From: Syntrophomonadaceae bacterium
Lineage (GTDB): Bacteria > Bacillota > Dethiobacteria > DTU022
Reading direction: 5' to 3'
DNA: 22,387 nt
Assembly (NCBI GenBank): GCA_007131435.1
Contig: SLQM01000129.1
Coordinates: 1-22,387 of the forward strand
Part shown: positions 21,490 to 22,387 of the stretch, piece after piece
Layout: each line of letters starts with the position of its first letter
Position numbering within the stretch: the first letter of the stretch is position 1
Position numbers and translations under genes: made by a program
Notes under the pieces: generated by a model
Told to the model about the DNA's origin: nothing
Database searches by the model: none
What the model saw: only the letters and a program-made list of their open reading frames with translations

Positions 21490-21974
21490 CCCTTACAATC
21501 ATTGTTTTTACCATACTGGCTGTGGTACTGCTGATCATTAATTACCGCAGCGGCAAATACAGGGATGGGCTGCGGAGCAGTTCCAGGCAGCTGGTTATAG
21601 CCCTTCCGATCATTATCCTGGCCATGCTGCTGGCCGGTTTGCTGGAAGTATTAATCCCGGAAGAATTTATAAAACGCTGGCTGGCACAGGAAGCAGGGAT
21701 GACCGGTATCCTTTTAGGAGTAATTGGCGGGACAATCATGGCTATTGGGCCTTACGCTTCCTACCCGATCATAGCCACTGTCTACCATGCCGGGGCCGGG
21801 CTGGGCACTACAATAGCGCTGCTTTGTGCATGGTCTTTTCTTAACCTCTCCAAGCTGCCATTTGAAGGCGGCTTCCTGGGTTTAAAATTCAGCCTTGTCA
21901 GGATGGGCATAGGCATCCCCCTGTGTGTACTGGCCGGGGTGCTGGCGCATTTAATCGAGTTAGCCTGGTTTTAG
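21486..21974 (+). CDS. Half-size permease, YraQ/ArsP-like, second subunit
   Basis: A product of about 162 residues with roughly five helices and the matching element GGTIMAIGPYASYPIIATVY (about 84-103). It therefore repeats the GPY-x-x-x-P pattern of its neighbour, in diverged form (AIGPY instead of PGGPY). GTG 21486 shares GTGA with the stop of the first subunit. An in-frame TTG at 21480 is the other possible start. No Cys is seen in the membrane-core motif. The coupling and equal size point to a two-subunit transporter. Confidence 0.75.
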   Translation: MTLTIIVFTILAVVLLIINYRSGKYRDGLRSSSRQLVIALPIIILAMLLAGLLEVLIPEEFIKRWLAQEAGMTGILLGVIGGTIMAIGPYASYPIIATVYHAGAGLGTTIALLCAWSFLNLSKLPFEGGFLGLKFSLVRMGIGIPLCVLAGVLAHLIELAWF

Positions 21975-22082
21975 ATAAAATTTAAAGCACCTTCATCATT
22001 GCGGTAATTGCCCTGGCATTAAATGATTTGGACTTCCCCGGGCATGGTTTGAGAAGCTGCAAGAGGATGCATGAAGTGATAG

Positions 22083-22387
22083 CTATTTGTGGCCAAGCGC
22101 CTGGAAATTTCCCTTATTACTTTTATAGAGGTTTTTAAAAACCCTGAAATTTTTATCATAGGCCTCTTTATTTAGCGGGTTCGGGGTATACTTTTTGTTA
22201 GTACGAATCATTTCTTTTGCAGCGCTGAAAGATTCAATGATACCCAAGCCGAGGCCGATGATTAGGGCGGCGCCTACGGCACCTACATTCTGTGGGTTTT
22301 CAACTGTCTCAATTTCACGACCCGTGATGTCAGCCAGCATTTGACCGGTAAGCTCCGAGAGCGCACCGCCGCCAACAAAGCGGATTA
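22083..22387 (-). CDS. FGGY-family carbohydrate kinase, C-terminal end (partial)
   Basis: The frame enters from beyond the window on the minus strand and ends in TAG at 22083-22085, giving 100 visible codons. IRFVGGGALSELTGQMLADI at the window edge, then EIETVENPQNVGAVGAALIIG, is the ATP-binding C-terminal subdomain of xylulokinase/glycerol-kinase-like FGGY proteins. The visible tail ends YKSNKGNFQALGHK. The sugar substrate cannot be told from this part. It converges on the permease pair across a gap of 108 nt that has only a weak hairpin. Confidence 0.88.
   Translation of the reverse strand, partial: IRFVGGGALSELTGQMLADITGREIETVENPQNVGAVGAALIIGLGLGIIESFSAAKEMIRTNKKYTPNPLNKEAYDKNFRVFKNLYKSNKGNFQALGHK

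Noticed and set aside
22009..22044. TGCCC/GGGCA inverted repeat between the permease pair and the kinase
   Set aside because: Imperfect stem, long loop and no T-tract on either strand; too weak to call a terminator.
1..22387. Mobile elements, CRISPR arrays, tRNA or rRNA genes
   Set aside because: I looked for transposase motifs, regularly spaced repeats and cloverleaf sequences and saw none.

Overview
The window looks like a piece of chromosome from an anaerobic, selenium-using, monoderm bacterium of the Firmicutes (Bacillota), probably a Syntrophomonas/Dethiobacter-like clostridial lineage. The reasons are strong AGGAGG-type ribosome binding sites, frequent TTG and GTG starts, sigma-A type promoters, many lipobox lipoproteins beside an Lgt gene, a yxlE-yxlF-yxlG-like cluster, a MORN-heliorhodopsin fusion, and three genes with in-frame UGA codons that are best read as selenocysteine. 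The lineage is inference. UGA is also used as an ordinary stop here (for example in the S15-family hydrolase and the ABC ATPase), so it is not reassigned genome-wide.

Layout. 1-108: end of an aldehyde dehydrogenase. 122-777: a tiny ORF and a decayed amidinotransferase. 862-6067 (minus): an OPT-family transporter, a serine beta-lactamase-like hydrolase and an S15/CocE-type hydrolase, all co-directional, suggesting uptake and hydrolysis of peptides or related amides/esters. 6318-6944: a divergent TetR-family regulator. 6985-9425 (minus): an acyl-CoA ligase and a crotonase. The OPT promoter and the ligase promoter carry nearly the same 14-bp palindrome (TGACATRAGTGTCA) at their -35 boxes, so the TetR protein between them probably controls both units.

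9660-12060 is the most unusual part. An AhpD-like protein has the motif E-x11-C-x2-U-x3-H with U encoded by UGA. It is followed by a small lipoprotein with an in-frame UGA. A paralogue of that lipoprotein, with UGA at exactly the same residue (U65 in both 124-residue proteins), lies 1.1 kb away. Each UGA is followed at 20-23 nt by a hairpin whose loop begins CGUGRA, as expected for bacterial SECIS elements. A double-domain FMN-binding-like lipoprotein lies between the two selenolipoproteins and shares a divergent promoter region with the second. I propose a cell-surface redox module of selenolipoproteins plus a flavin-domain lipoprotein.

12072-16435: a DUF427 protein; an imperfect hairpin element; an autoregulated pair (four-helix membrane protein plus TetR regulator) under a consensus promoter covered by two palindromes; a metallo-beta-lactamase-fold hydrolase; Lgt; and an orphan lipoprotein with a long leader. 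16685-20758 (minus): MORN-heliorhodopsin, a TspO-like membrane protein, a PLDc_N membrane protein, an ABC ATPase and an ABC-2 permease. 20959-21974: two half-size YraQ/ArsP-like permeases that overlap by 4 nt. 22083-22387: C-terminal end of an FGGY carbohydrate kinase. I saw no tRNA, rRNA, CRISPR array or insertion sequence.
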